NCBI RefSeq assembly: GCF_039595395.1
Contig: NZ_JBCNLP010000006.1
Span: 1,493,001 to 1,557,000, forward strand
Length of the DNA stretch: 64,000 nucleotides
Origin: Novosphingobium sp.
GTDB taxonomy: Bacteria; Pseudomonadota; Alphaproteobacteria; Sphingomonadales; Sphingomonadaceae
Direction of reading: 5' to 3'
Numbering within the stretch: position 1 is the stretch's first letter; each line of letters begins with the position of its first letter. Position numbers and translations under genes: made by a program. The notes below the pieces were generated by a model, which was given only the letters and a program-made list of their open reading frames with translations, made no database searches and was not told where the DNA came from. Positions 44,654-53,318 of the stretch are shown one piece after another.

Positions 44654-45397
44654 ATGACGACCATCAAGGATTCCATCGTTCTGATCACCGGCGCCAACGG
44701 CGGCATCGGCCAGGCTCTGGTTGCCGAACTGCTCAAGCGCGGCGCGGCCAAGATCTATCTCGGCGCCCGCAACACCGCTTCGCTTGAGCCGCTGCTGGCC
44801 ACCTCCGACAAGCTGGTTGCGGTGCAGCTCGACGTGACCGATGCGCAGCAGGTCGCCAAGGCCGCCGCCATCGCCGCAGACACCACCCTGCTGATCAACA
44901 ACGCCGGCGTGGCCGCCTTCACCGGCGCCCTGTCCGCGCCAGATGCCGCCACCGCCCGCCAGGAGATGGACGTCAATTATTTCGGCACGCTGGCGCTGAG
45001 CCAGGCCCTGCGCGGGGCCCCTGTCTTCCAGAAGGGTGGCGCGGTGATCAACATCCTCTCCTTCCTGGCCCATGTCACCCTGCCGGTGGCGGGCACCTAT
45101 TCGGCCTCCAAGGCCGCGGCACAGGCGCTGACCCGCACCCTGCGCGCCGAACTCAAGCCGCGCGGCGTGCAGGTGCTGGCCTCCTTCCCCGTGCAGACCG
45201 AAACCACCATGGGCGTCGCCCTGCCCGAACCGCGCCTGACCCCCGCTGAAGTCGCCATCGGCACGCTGGATGCTCTGGAAGCTGGCGAGGATGAGGTTTT
45301 CCCCGGCGCCCTGTCGCAGGGTGCGGCGCAGGCCTTCCACGCCGATCCGGTCGGCATGCAGGCGCAGTTCGCCCAGATGGCTCACGCCCTCGACTGA
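44654..45397 (+). CDS. SDR-family oxidoreductase
   Basis: 247 residues from MTTIKDSIVLITGANGGIGQ. Classical SDR marks: TGANGGIG (residues 13-20), LDVTD, NNAGVA, an active-site Tyr in YSASKAAAQALTRTLRAEL (YxxxK), and PVQTETTMG after it. It probably acts as an NAD(P)H-dependent aldehyde, ketone or hydroxy-acid reductase. AAAGGA lies about 9 bp before the ATG. It is followed by a second SDR 21 bp downstream in the same operon; the divergent TetR gene is the likely regulator. Confidence 0.9.
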   Translation: MTTIKDSIVLITGANGGIGQALVAELLKRGAAKIYLGARNTASLEPLLATSDKLVAVQLDVTDAQQVAKAAAIAADTTLLINNAGVAAFTGALSAPDAATARQEMDVNYFGTLALSQALRGAPVFQKGGAVINILSFLAHVTLPVAGTYSASKAAAQALTRTLRAELKPRGVQVLASFPVQTETTMGVALPEPRLTPAEVAIGTLDALEAGEDEVFPGALSQGAAQAFHADPVGMQAQFAQMAHALD

Positions 45398-45418
45398 GCC
45401 CCCGGCAAGGAGACCATC

Positions 45419-46216
45419 ATGCGTAAAGTGGTTCTGATCACCGGCGTCTCCTCGGGGATCGGCGCGGCGACCGCCCTGGCTTTGGCCGGGGCCGGTTACC
45501 GGGTCTTTGGCGGGGCGCGCAGCCCCGCCAAACTGGCGCCGATCCCCGGTGTCGAGATCGTGGCTCTCGATGTGCGGGACGAGGCGCAGGTGCGCGCCGC
45601 CGTCGCGCAGATCGAGGAGGCAGCCGGCAGCATCGACATCGTCATCAACAATGCCGGTGTCTCGCTGGTCGGCCCGGTGGAGGCCACCAGCGTGGCAGAG
45701 GCGCGGGCGCTGTTCGACACCAATGTCTTTGGCGTGCTCAATGTGGTGCAGGCGGTGCTGCCGGGCATGCGCCAGCGGCAGGCCGGGCTGATCGTCAACA
45801 TCAGTTCGGTGCTGGGCTTTCTGCCGGCGCCCTTCATGGGGCTCTATGCCAGCAGCAAGCATGCGCTGGAGGGCCTGTCCGAAACGCTCGACCATGAGGT
45901 GCGTGATTTCGGCATCCGCGTGATGCTGGTGGAGCCCAGCTTCACCAACACGAAGCTCGACACCAATGCCGCGCGCACAAGCACGCGGATCGCGGCCTAT
46001 GCCGAGGCGCTGGACCGCAGCACGCGGGCCGTGCAGGAACAGGTAGAGAGCGCCCCCTCGCCCGAGAGCGTGGCGGCGGCCATCGTCAAGGCCTTGCAGG
46101 CTCCGCACCGCCTGCGCCAGCCTGCCGACAAGCGCGCGAAGCTGCTGAGCACGCTGCGACGCTTCGCTCCTGCCAAGCAGGTCGACAAAAGCCTGCGCGG
46201 CGCCTTCGGCCTTTAA
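45419..46216 (+). CDS. SDR-family oxidoreductase
   Basis: 265 residues. TGVSSGIG cofactor motif (residues 8-15), LDVRDEAQV, NNAGVSLVG, catalytic Ser-Tyr-Lys in NISSVLGF and YASSKHALEGLSETL, and a C-terminal extension common in the retinol-dehydrogenase-like group. AAGGAG lies 7 bp before the ATG. Second gene of the SDR pair. A TetR gene faces it downstream. Confidence 0.9.
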   Translation: MRKVVLITGVSSGIGAATALALAGAGYRVFGGARSPAKLAPIPGVEIVALDVRDEAQVRAAVAQIEEAAGSIDIVINNAGVSLVGPVEATSVAEARALFDTNVFGVLNVVQAVLPGMRQRQAGLIVNISSVLGFLPAPFMGLYASSKHALEGLSETLDHEVRDFGIRVMLVEPSFTNTKLDTNAARTSTRIAAYAEALDRSTRAVQEQVESAPSPESVAAAIVKALQAPHRLRQPADKRAKLLSTLRRFAPAKQVDKSLRGAFGL

Positions 46217-46400
46217 CGCCGCTTTCCCGTCAGGCCCCCCTCCCCGCGCATGGCTTAGCCCGCCATGTGCGGGGCCGATGCCGGGCATGGCGCACATTTC
46301 CAGTACCCGGAGCGCTTCCTGAAGCACGCGCGGCAGTTCCTGGCGGAATAAGGCCGATCGCGGTCTTCCGCCTCCAGCCGGGGCACCGCTCCGCGATGGA

Positions 46401-46985
46401 TCAGACGCCCAGCCGCGCCCTGATCCTCTCGCGGGCGGTGGCCAGCGTGGCAGAAGCCCCCTGTGTGTCGTCAATCGTGCGGGCCAGCACCATGGCTCCC
46501 ACCATCTCGGCAAAAACCGACTGCGCCAGATCCTCCGCCTGATCGCGGCCCATCGCCCGCAGGCTCTCGGCGATGATCGCTTCGACATGTCTGACCCCGG
46601 CGCTCAGCCGGGCTCGGGCGGCCTCGGGCAGGCGGCGCGCTTCACCGGAAATCGAAGGGATGGGGCAGGCAAAGTCAGGTGAAAGGCGGGCACGATCCGA
46701 GAGATAGCCCTCGATCATCTCGGCCAGACCCTCGCCCGGCGCCTTGCCTTTCAACCGCCGCGCGATGAAGCTTTCGGAGCGCGCGAACATACGCTCGACC
46801 GCATGCGACACCAGATCCTCGCGCGAGGCGAAATGGGCATAGAAGCCGCCATGGGTCAGACCGGCACGCCGCATCAAGGCGGCCACGCCCAATCCATCCG
46901 TGCCGTGGATCAGCATCGCCTTGGCGGCCTCTTCCAAGATGCGGGCCCTGGTCCTCTCCTTATGCGTGAGGGCTGGTTTCATCAC
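46401..46985 (-). CDS. TetR/AcrR-family transcriptional regulator
   Basis: 194 residues. HTH: TRARILEEAAKAMLIHGTDG, LGVAALMRRAGLTHGGFYAHFASRED, the common FabR/NemR-like recognition pattern, followed by a ligand domain with SPDFACPIPSISGEARRLPE (a Cys in the position seen in electrophile-sensing NemR relatives). It may regulate the upstream convergent SDR gene or the divergent exported-protein gene at 47214. A redox-type sensor is suggested by the Cys only. Confidence 0.86.
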   Translation of the reverse strand: MMKPALTHKERTRARILEEAAKAMLIHGTDGLGVAALMRRAGLTHGGFYAHFASREDLVSHAVERMFARSESFIARRLKGKAPGEGLAEMIEGYLSDRARLSPDFACPIPSISGEARRLPEAARARLSAGVRHVEAIIAESLRAMGRDQAEDLAQSVFAEMVGAMVLARTIDDTQGASATLATARERIRARLGV

Positions 46986-47213
46986 TGGTCGGCCACCACA
47001 AATGACCGATCATAATATGGCACGCGCATGCCTTGCATCTCCTGCTGCACAGGGCCCTGGAAGGCCTCCGGCAATCGATCTGGACATATGACGATTAAAA
47101 TATATATTTCATCCATCATTTCAAATCCTATCGATTGGCAGGCAAGGCTGACATCGCAGCACAAGGGCCAGTCACTCCCCAAAACCCTGTTTCAACAGCG
47201 AAGGATCGGCTTC

Positions 47214-47636
47214 ATGGGCCTGCATTTCAAATCCGGTCTCATTCTTGGCGCAGTGCTGCTCATGGCGAGCAACGCCGCTCTGGCCCAGCCATCGACGGCA
47301 CCTCAGGGCCCCTCCCCCGCCGTCCCCCAACAACCTGCGGTGCCAACCACCAAAATCCTCGCGATCGGCAGCCTGACCGCGCCGCGTGACACCCCCCGCC
47401 TGCGCGCCACCATGCCCGAGGAGGTGCGCAAGACGGTCGAACTCTATCTGGGCGGCAAGATCGACCAGTGGTATGTGAAACAGGATGGCACGGGCGTCGT
47501 CTTCATCCTCAATGTCACCTCGCCGCAGGAGGCGCAGGCCCTGCTTGAGGCCCTGCCGCTCGGTCGCGAAAAGCTGATGCATTTTGAGCTGACGCCGCTT
47601 GGTCCGCTCAACCCTTTGCGGATGCTGCTGCGCTGA
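47214..47636 (+). CDS. Exported small protein, muconolactone-isomerase/YciI-like
   Basis: 140 residues from MGLHFKSGLILGAVLLMASN, a signal peptide ending ALAQP, with AAGGA upstream. A Pro-rich linker leads to a ferredoxin-like domain: EVRKTVELYLGGKIDQWYVK, GTGVVFILNVTSPQEAQALL, EALPLGREKLMHFELTPLGP. The final EALPLG ... LTPLGPL pattern resembles the dimeric alpha/beta-barrel proteins of the muconolactone isomerase/YciI type, here exported. An enzymatic role is uncertain. Confidence 0.7.
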   Translation: MGLHFKSGLILGAVLLMASNAALAQPSTAPQGPSPAVPQQPAVPTTKILAIGSLTAPRDTPRLRATMPEEVRKTVELYLGGKIDQWYVKQDGTGVVFILNVTSPQEAQALLEALPLGREKLMHFELTPLGPLNPLRMLLR

Positions 47637-47767
47637 CGCGAGAAAACCCGGCCGGGCAGACCGAAACTGTGGTGCTTTTGGCAGAATATGCCGGAAGCAC
47701 CCGCTGGAAGATTGATGCCGGGACGATCAGATGGGTCTCTCCCCGCCCGATTGGACCCTTTCCTGCC

Positions 47768-48724
47768 ATGCGCTCTCCTCCTCACCTCCTTTTCGCTTCC
47801 GCTCTGGCCCTTGCGTCGGTCTCCCCCGCCAGCGCATCCCCGCCGCCAGGCCCCGAGGTGACGCAGCAGGCCGAATTGCGCTCAACCCAGCAATTCGACC
47901 TGCACTCGCACATCAATGGCGAGACGTACCGGGTGCAAATTCTCATCCCGCGCCGCGCCCCTCCGCCGGGCGGCTATCCCACGCTTTATGTGCTGGACGG
48001 CGATGCGCTGTTCGGCGGCTATGCCCAGGCCATGGCCAATCGATCCGGCGCCAATGAGGTCGCCGCTGCCCTGATCGTCGGCATCGCCGGCGCTCCCGGG
48101 GAGCATGGCGCCAGCCGCACGCTGGATTTCACCTTCTCCGACATGACATCCCATGAGAAAGACATCATCAAGGATCTCGGGCCTAACCCTCCCTTCGGCG
48201 GGGCCGACCGCTTCTTTCAGGTGATCCAGCAGGAAATCCGCCCCAAAGTGGCAAGGCTCGCCCCGGTCGATCCGGCCAGGGGCGCGTTGCTGGGCTGGTC
48301 TCTGGGCGGCCATTTCGTGATGCACACCATGTTCGAGCATCCCGAGGCCTTCGGAACCTATATCGCGCTCAGCCCCGCCCTGTGGCGCAGCGACCGCATC
48401 CTGTTCAAGGCCATTCCCGGCTTTGCGCAAAAGGTCGAGGCTTCGGGCGCCCGGCCAAGACTGTTCATCGGCGCCGGCAGCCGCGAGGAAGAAGCCTTCC
48501 CCGGCATGATGGCGGGGCAAATGTCACATGAGGATCTGGCAAAGTCCCTGAGCTATGCCCGCATGGTCGGCAATGCCAGCGACATGGCCGCAGACCTCCA
48601 GCCGATCTTCGCCAGCCACGCGATGGGCTTCAAGGCCAGAGTCTTCGAAGGCGACACCCATAACAGCATGCCGTGGAGCGCGATCAATCCGGTCCTGGAC
48701 TTCGCTTTCCCGCGCGCACAATGA
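47768..48724 (+). CDS. Exported alpha/beta hydrolase (esterase D/IroE-like)
   Basis: 318 residues from MRSPPHLLFASALALASVSP, a signal peptide ending near ASASP. PTLYVLDGDALFGG (oxyanion loop region), GWSLGGHFVMH nucleophile elbow, an Asp/Glu in the loop around IGAGSREEE, and a catalytic His in EGDTHNSMPW. This is the putative esterase family that includes siderophore esterases IroE and Fes and S-formylglutathione hydrolases. The signal peptide indicates a periplasmic location. Substrate unknown. Confidence 0.83.
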   Translation: MRSPPHLLFASALALASVSPASASPPPGPEVTQQAELRSTQQFDLHSHINGETYRVQILIPRRAPPPGGYPTLYVLDGDALFGGYAQAMANRSGANEVAAALIVGIAGAPGEHGASRTLDFTFSDMTSHEKDIIKDLGPNPPFGGADRFFQVIQQEIRPKVARLAPVDPARGALLGWSLGGHFVMHTMFEHPEAFGTYIALSPALWRSDRILFKAIPGFAQKVEASGARPRLFIGAGSREEEAFPGMMAGQMSHEDLAKSLSYARMVGNASDMAADLQPIFASHAMGFKARVFEGDTHNSMPWSAINPVLDFAFPRAQ

Positions 48725-48786
48725 TCCGGACGGGGCAGAGGGCCGGTGCCGAAAATCCGGCTTTCGCCGGATTTCCAAACAGACTC

Positions 48787-49497
48787 TCAGGACAGCAAAG
48801 ACCAGGCAAAATGATCGAGCGTGCGCCCGAAAGCCAGCCGCGCCGCATCCGCATCGTAATGCGCGCCGGTATGGCGGGCAAAGGCATGCGAGCAGCCCGG
48901 ATACAGATAGACCGAGGTCTCCACCCGCCCCTTCAGCCGTGACTGGATCGCAGCCTGAGCCGGGGCGGGAATAAATTCGTCCTGATCGCCCAGATGCAGG
49001 ATGAAAGGCGCCTTGATGGCATCGGCTTCCTCCAGATGCTGATCGATTCCTCCGCCATAGAAAGCCGCCGCTGCATCAATCCTGACCCGCGCTGCCGTCA
49101 GATAGGTCATCAGCCCGCCGAGACAAAAGCCCATCACCCCCACTTTGCCGGTCGCGCCCGGAATGGCCCGCGCCATATCCACCACCGCAGCAATATCGCG
49201 CACCCCGCGATCGACATCATAGGCCTGATAGAGAGCCAGCCCGCGCGCCCATTCCGACTCGCTCCAGGCGTTGAGGTCAAGGCCGGGCGCATCGCGCCAG
49301 AACAGATCGGGCGCCACCGCGATAAAGCCGGCCGAGGCAAGCTCCCGGCAGGTTTCCCGCAGATCGGCATTCACCCCGAAAATCTCCTGCAGCACGATCA
49401 CCACCGGCGCGGGAGCTGCCTGTACGGGCCGGGCAATAAAGGCGGCGAACGCGCCATCAGGCACATACGTCTTCAGTTCGAGATGAGCGGCAAGCAT
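48787..49497 (-). CDS. Dienelactone hydrolase family protein
   Basis: 236 residues. VVIVLQEIFGVN near the N-terminus, nucleophile Cys in VGVMGFCLGGLMTY (G-x-C-x-G-G), Asp in HLGDQDEFIP, and His in GCSHAFARH, the full Cys-Asp-His triad of dienelactone hydrolases. It may hydrolyse dienelactone or other lactones in aromatic degradation, or be a housekeeping carboxymethylenebutenolidase-like enzyme. It is monocistronic, about 50 bp beyond the ProA-like gene end. Confidence 0.9.
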   Translation of the reverse strand: MLAAHLELKTYVPDGAFAAFIARPVQAAPAPVVIVLQEIFGVNADLRETCRELASAGFIAVAPDLFWRDAPGLDLNAWSESEWARGLALYQAYDVDRGVRDIAAVVDMARAIPGATGKVGVMGFCLGGLMTYLTAARVRIDAAAAFYGGGIDQHLEEADAIKAPFILHLGDQDEFIPAPAQAAIQSRLKGRVETSVYLYPGCSHAFARHTGAHYDADAARLAFGRTLDHFAWSLLS

Positions 49498-49544
49498 GGG
49501 GCACCTTTCCTGTCTTAACGGTCACGAAGAACGAGCAGCGCATG

Positions 49545-51077
49545 TCAGCGCCGAAGCGTGGGGTCAGCCTGCCGCATGCGCAGACGCAGCGTATGGGTGC
49601 CGGCGCCCGTCAGCACCGAGGCCCGGCCCAGCGGGCGGCCGAACTCCCAATTCGCCAGTCCCAGCTCAGGCTCGCCCAGAGCATATTGCCCATCGACCCA
49701 GCGGGTAAAACCATCCCCGACAAAGGGCGCATCCACCGCCTGATAGAAACTCTCCTGCGCCAAACCATCCTCGGCGATCAGTGAAGCCACAAAGCGCGGC
49801 GCATGGCGGTTGAGCAGATAGACCGCTTCATCCAAATCATCGACCACCAGCAGCGTCACCTCGGGCGTGCCCTCCCACTCCCATTCCGTGCCGAGATCGG
49901 CGGGCTGGATCAGGCTGGCAAAGGGCTCCGTGACCCAGGCGCCATGGCGTTCCACCCCGACCTCGCGGGTGAAGAGATCGGCGGCAACGTCATCCTCCGA
50001 TCCCGCCAGTACATGCAGCCGCGCTTCCCGGCCCAACCGGCGCCCGGCAGCGGTCATGCTCTCGACCAGCAAGGGCACCAGATCATGAGCGCGGGACCGC
50101 AGGATGCAGCAGGTGTTGAGCGTGTTGCACACCTTGCGGTCCAGCGACGCCTCGACCACCGCCGCGAAACGCCCGGCATCGGCGCTGTGATCGGCCACCA
50201 GCCAGGCGCCACCAACACCGTGCAGGCTGACGGGTATGCCCGCCTGCGAGGCCAGATCGCCCAGCAATTGCACCGCCGGTCCCGACCCGCGCGCCACGGC
50301 CAGCCCAAGGCGACGGTCCGTGACCAGCGCCCAGGCCGCCTCTCGCCCCAGCGGCGGCAGCACAGTGACCGCACCCTGTGGCAATTGCGCCTCTTCCAGA
50401 GCCGGTTCCAAGGCATGGCGCAGCAAGGCATTGGCTGTGCCGGCGGCATCGTCGCCGATCCGCAGCACCGCCGCATTGCCGGTGGCCAGCACGCCGCAGG
50501 CATCGGCCAGCACATTGGGGCGCCCCTCGAACACAAAACCGATCACGCCGAGCGGCGCGCGATGCGCCTCGACCTGCCAGCCCTGATGATCGATTCTGGC
50601 AACCGCATGCTCAGGCCGGCGCGTGATGGTCGCCCAGGCGCGCAGGCCCGCGATCATATCATGGCGCGACACATCATTGAGGCCCAACCGCGAAACATCC
50701 CGCCCCCGGCCATGCACGCGCAGCACATCGGCCTTGTTGGCTCGCAAAATCGTTTCCCAGATCGCATCCTCCGCCAGCCGGCTGGCAAAGGCGTCGAAGA
50801 AATGGCCCCGGCGCCCGGCAGGCATGCCCGCCATCGTGCGGAAGGCCACCACAGCGTCATCGATGCTGGCGGAAACCACCGCCCTGGTTGCGGCGCGGAT
50901 ATGCAGAAGCTCACCCGATCGCTGCGAAACGAGCAGGGAATCCCCCGGCAAAAAGGCGGCCGCCAGCTCTTCACCGACAAAGGCAAGACGATCCCCGCCA
51001 AAGGGCACCGCCATGCCCGGATCCAGCCGGGTCAAACGAGCATGCTCCTGCACTTTTGCAACCTGTGTCAGCATCAT
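49545..51077 (-). CDS. ProA-like aldehyde dehydrogenase with N-terminal extension
   Basis: 510 residues from MMLTQVAKVQEHARLTRLDP; the ATG follows the stop of the outer-membrane-factor gene by a few bases, indicating coupling. From about residue 90 the protein matches gamma-glutamyl-phosphate reductase: EAHRAPLGVIGFVFEGRPNV, LADACGVLATGNAAVLRIGD, catalytic Cys in DRKVCNTLNTCCILRS, and TEWEWEGTPEVTLLVV. True ProA is about 420 residues, so there is an extra N-terminal region of about 90 residues. Co-expression with an efflux protein argues for a role other than proline synthesis, but that is uncertain. Confidence 0.72.
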   Translation of the reverse strand: MMLTQVAKVQEHARLTRLDPGMAVPFGGDRLAFVGEELAAAFLPGDSLLVSQRSGELLHIRAATRAVVSASIDDAVVAFRTMAGMPAGRRGHFFDAFASRLAEDAIWETILRANKADVLRVHGRGRDVSRLGLNDVSRHDMIAGLRAWATITRRPEHAVARIDHQGWQVEAHRAPLGVIGFVFEGRPNVLADACGVLATGNAAVLRIGDDAAGTANALLRHALEPALEEAQLPQGAVTVLPPLGREAAWALVTDRRLGLAVARGSGPAVQLLGDLASQAGIPVSLHGVGGAWLVADHSADAGRFAAVVEASLDRKVCNTLNTCCILRSRAHDLVPLLVESMTAAGRRLGREARLHVLAGSEDDVAADLFTREVGVERHGAWVTEPFASLIQPADLGTEWEWEGTPEVTLLVVDDLDEAVYLLNRHAPRFVASLIAEDGLAQESFYQAVDAPFVGDGFTRWVDGQYALGEPELGLANWEFGRPLGRASVLTGAGTHTLRLRMRQADPTLRR

Positions 51078-51081
51078 AGGC

Positions 51082-52539
51082 TTACTTCGCCGCCAACTGC
51101 GCAGGCGCGTTCCAACCGCCGCCCAGCGCGCGGAAGGAGGAAATCGCTGCCTTGGCAGCCTCGGTCCGGGCCTGGGCGCGCTGATCGCGTGTGGCGAGCA
51201 GGCGTGTGTCAGCATCCAGCACCTCTATCAGGCTGACGACGCCGCCCTTATACGCCGCCTCCGAAGCGTCGCGGGCGCGCGTGAGCGAGACCTCGCCATC
51301 GGCCAGGACCTGCTGCTGCTGCTCGCGGTTGACCACCGCCGAGAAACTGTCTTCGACATCCTCAGAGGCACGCAACACAGCAAGGCGGTAGCTGGCCAGC
51401 GCCTCGGCATTGGCGCCCTTGGCCGCCTTGATCTCCGCATTGATCCGGCCAAAGTCGAACAGGCGCCAGCGCAGGGCGCTAAAGCCCTGCCCCTGCGTGG
51501 CCGATCCGCTGAAGAGCGAGCCGGTGCCCATCGTCGAGGCCGTACCCAGCAGGCCCGAAAGCGAGACCTTGGGAAAATATTCCGACACCGCCTGCCCGAT
51601 CCGAGCATTCGAAGCAGCCAGACGGCGCTCCGCAATGATCAGATCGGGGCGGCGGCGCAGGAGATCAGCCGGGCCGCCCGCATTCGCGATAGCCGGGGCC
51701 ATCGGGATGGGCCGTGCGGGCTCAAGCTGAGGGCGATAGGTGCCGGGCTGGACGCCCTCGATCACATCGAGCGCATTCATCGCGGCATCGAGCCCGGTCT
51801 GGAGCACCGGCACCGTGCCAGCCACCTGCGCGTAGATGCCTTCGGCCTGGCGCATCTGCAGCTCCGCCGCGACGCCCTTTGTGTATTGCAGCCGCACCGT
51901 CTCGACCAGCTTGCGCTGCGTTTCGACCTGTTCGCGGGCGATGGCCAGCCGTTCCTGCAGGCCGCGAATGGTGACGTAAGTGTCCGCCACTTGCGCCACC
52001 ACGGCCAGATGCGCCGCGACCAGCCCGGCCTGCGAGGCCTGATAATCGGCGGCCGCCGCCTCATGCCCCCGCCGTAACCCGCCGAAGACGTCGATTTCCC
52101 AACTGGCGGTGAGATCGCCCTCATAGGAGTTGAAGTCGCGCGGCTGGCCCAGCCCGTGCAGGACCGCGCCGATGGTGGCATCTTGGGAGGTACGTGTGCG
52201 CCCGGCACTGGCCTGCACCCCGCCCGAGGGCAGCAGCGCGGCGGTGGCGGCATTGAGCCCGGCCTTGGCCTGGCTCACGCGCGCCAGCGCCTGCGCCACA
52301 TCGAGATTGCGGCTCTGCGCATCCTCGATCAACCTGGTGAGCAGCGGATCGTTGAAGCCATCCCACCAGCGCGCCAGATCGGCGGGCTGCGCGGCCTGCC
52401 GCGCCTCCACCGAGGCTTCACCCATGAAACTCTTGGGCGTCTCGAGAGCGGGGCGATGATAATTGGGGCCGACAGCACAGCCGCTCAGCAGAAGAGCGAT
52501 GGTGAGGGTGAGCGGCATCGTGACGGGGGGAGCACGCAT
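51082..52539 (-). CDS. RND efflux outer-membrane factor (NodT/OprM family lipoprotein)
   Basis: 485 residues from MRAPPVTMPLTLTIALLLSG with lipobox LSGC and the NodT-family start GPNYHRPALE. Two repeats of long helices with strands, including ARWWDGFNDPLLTRLIEDAQ, LNAATAALLPSGGVQASAGR, LLRRRPDLIIAERRLAASNA and PKVSLSGLLGT. GGAAG lies 6 bp before the ATG. It should form the trimeric channel for the RND pump encoded at 53319-57598. It is divergent from the TetR gene at 52629. Confidence 0.92.
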   Translation of the reverse strand: MRAPPVTMPLTLTIALLLSGCAVGPNYHRPALETPKSFMGEASVEARQAAQPADLARWWDGFNDPLLTRLIEDAQSRNLDVAQALARVSQAKAGLNAATAALLPSGGVQASAGRTRTSQDATIGAVLHGLGQPRDFNSYEGDLTASWEIDVFGGLRRGHEAAAADYQASQAGLVAAHLAVVAQVADTYVTIRGLQERLAIAREQVETQRKLVETVRLQYTKGVAAELQMRQAEGIYAQVAGTVPVLQTGLDAAMNALDVIEGVQPGTYRPQLEPARPIPMAPAIANAGGPADLLRRRPDLIIAERRLAASNARIGQAVSEYFPKVSLSGLLGTASTMGTGSLFSGSATQGQGFSALRWRLFDFGRINAEIKAAKGANAEALASYRLAVLRASEDVEDSFSAVVNREQQQQVLADGEVSLTRARDASEAAYKGGVVSLIEVLDADTRLLATRDQRAQARTEAAKAAISSFRALGGGWNAPAQLAAK

Positions 52540-52570
52540 GGCAATCTTCCTGCCTTTGAAATGAATGATG

Positions 52571-52588
52571 ACCAATGTATATTTGGGT
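52571..52588. promoter_or_regulatory. Short inverted repeat between efflux channel and TetR genes
   Basis: CCAA (52572-52575) and TTGG (52583-52586) around an AT-rich TGTATAT spacer in the about 90-bp divergent intergenic region. It sits where the TetR gene's promoter and a TetR operator are expected. The arms are short, so this is only suggestive. Confidence 0.3.
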
Positions 52589-52628
52589 TACTGATTGTCA
52601 ATCCTCACGCAGAGGCTATATCCAGAGC

Positions 52629-53246
52629 ATGACTCAGACCAACCGCAACCATTGGGTCGAGGGCGCCTCGGCCGATGCCAGCATTCGCGAACAGCTCATT
52701 GCCGCTGCCGGAGAACACTTCAGCACCTATGGCTATGAAAAGACCACATTGGCCGATCTGGCAAAAGCCATAGGCTTTTCAAAAACATACTTTTATCGCT
52801 TCTTCCGCTCCAAGCAGGAAATCGGCGAAGCGGTCTGTTCGCAGGTGCTGGGCACCATCCTGGAGACGATCGACGAAGAACTCGCCAAGGCGCCATCCGC
52901 CCCGGAAAAACTGCGCAGAATGCTGCGGACAATTCCCAAAATGGGCATGGAATTGTTCTTCCAGGAAAGAAAACTCCACGATGTTGCCGCCACATCGGCA
53001 GCGGAGCAATGGGAATCATCTGTCCATTACTGGGAAAGATTATCCGAAATGCTCCGCTCGATCCTGCAACAAGGCCGCGACGGAGGGGATTTTGAGCGAA
53101 AGACTCCTCTGGATGAACTGACGAGAGCCATCCTAATGGCAATGCGTCCTTTCATCGACCCCAGAGTTTTGCAATTTCATCTCGATTTTGTACCTGACGG
53201 CTCAAATGAGGTCATTGCGTTGGTCCTGCGCAGCCTCGCACCCTAG
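52629..53246 (+). CDS. TetR/AcrR-family regulator of the RND efflux genes
   Basis: 205 residues from MTQTNRNHWVEGASADASIR. HTH: LIAAAGEHFSTYGYEKTTLA, DLAKAIGFSKTYFYRFFRSK. The helical ligand domain follows. It is divergent from the outer-membrane-factor gene, and the membrane-fusion gene begins 72 bp downstream, so it probably represses both arms of the efflux system. The gene is more AT-rich than its neighbours. Confidence 0.9.
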   Translation: MTQTNRNHWVEGASADASIREQLIAAAGEHFSTYGYEKTTLADLAKAIGFSKTYFYRFFRSKQEIGEAVCSQVLGTILETIDEELAKAPSAPEKLRRMLRTIPKMGMELFFQERKLHDVAATSAAEQWESSVHYWERLSEMLRSILQQGRDGGDFERKTPLDELTRAILMAMRPFIDPRVLQFHLDFVPDGSNEVIALVLRSLAP

Positions 53247-53268
53247 AAATCCACCAGTGACCAATTGA

Positions 53269-53283
53269 CGAATCGGTAATTCG
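53269..53283. promoter_or_regulatory. Inverted repeat ahead of the membrane-fusion gene
   Basis: CGAAT (53269-53273) and ATTCG (53279-53283) with a 5-base CGGTA spacer, 23 bp after the TetR stop and 36 bp before the membrane-fusion gene start. It is in the right place for a repressor site, but the arms are short and the sequence is not shared with 52571-52588, so the assignment is weak. Confidence 0.25.
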
Positions 53284-53318
53284 ACATCACTTCTGGACCT
53301 CGTACAGGAGGTCCCCCC

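Noticed and set aside
44525..46588. 687-residue minus-strand frame
   Set aside because: Shadow of the two SDR genes and the TetR gene in a GC-rich region; low-complexity Gly/Arg/His composition.
49803..52077. Long plus-strand frames opposite the ProA-like and outer-membrane-factor genes
   Set aside because: Shadows of genes with clear catalytic and structural motifs; Arg/Gly/His-rich composition.
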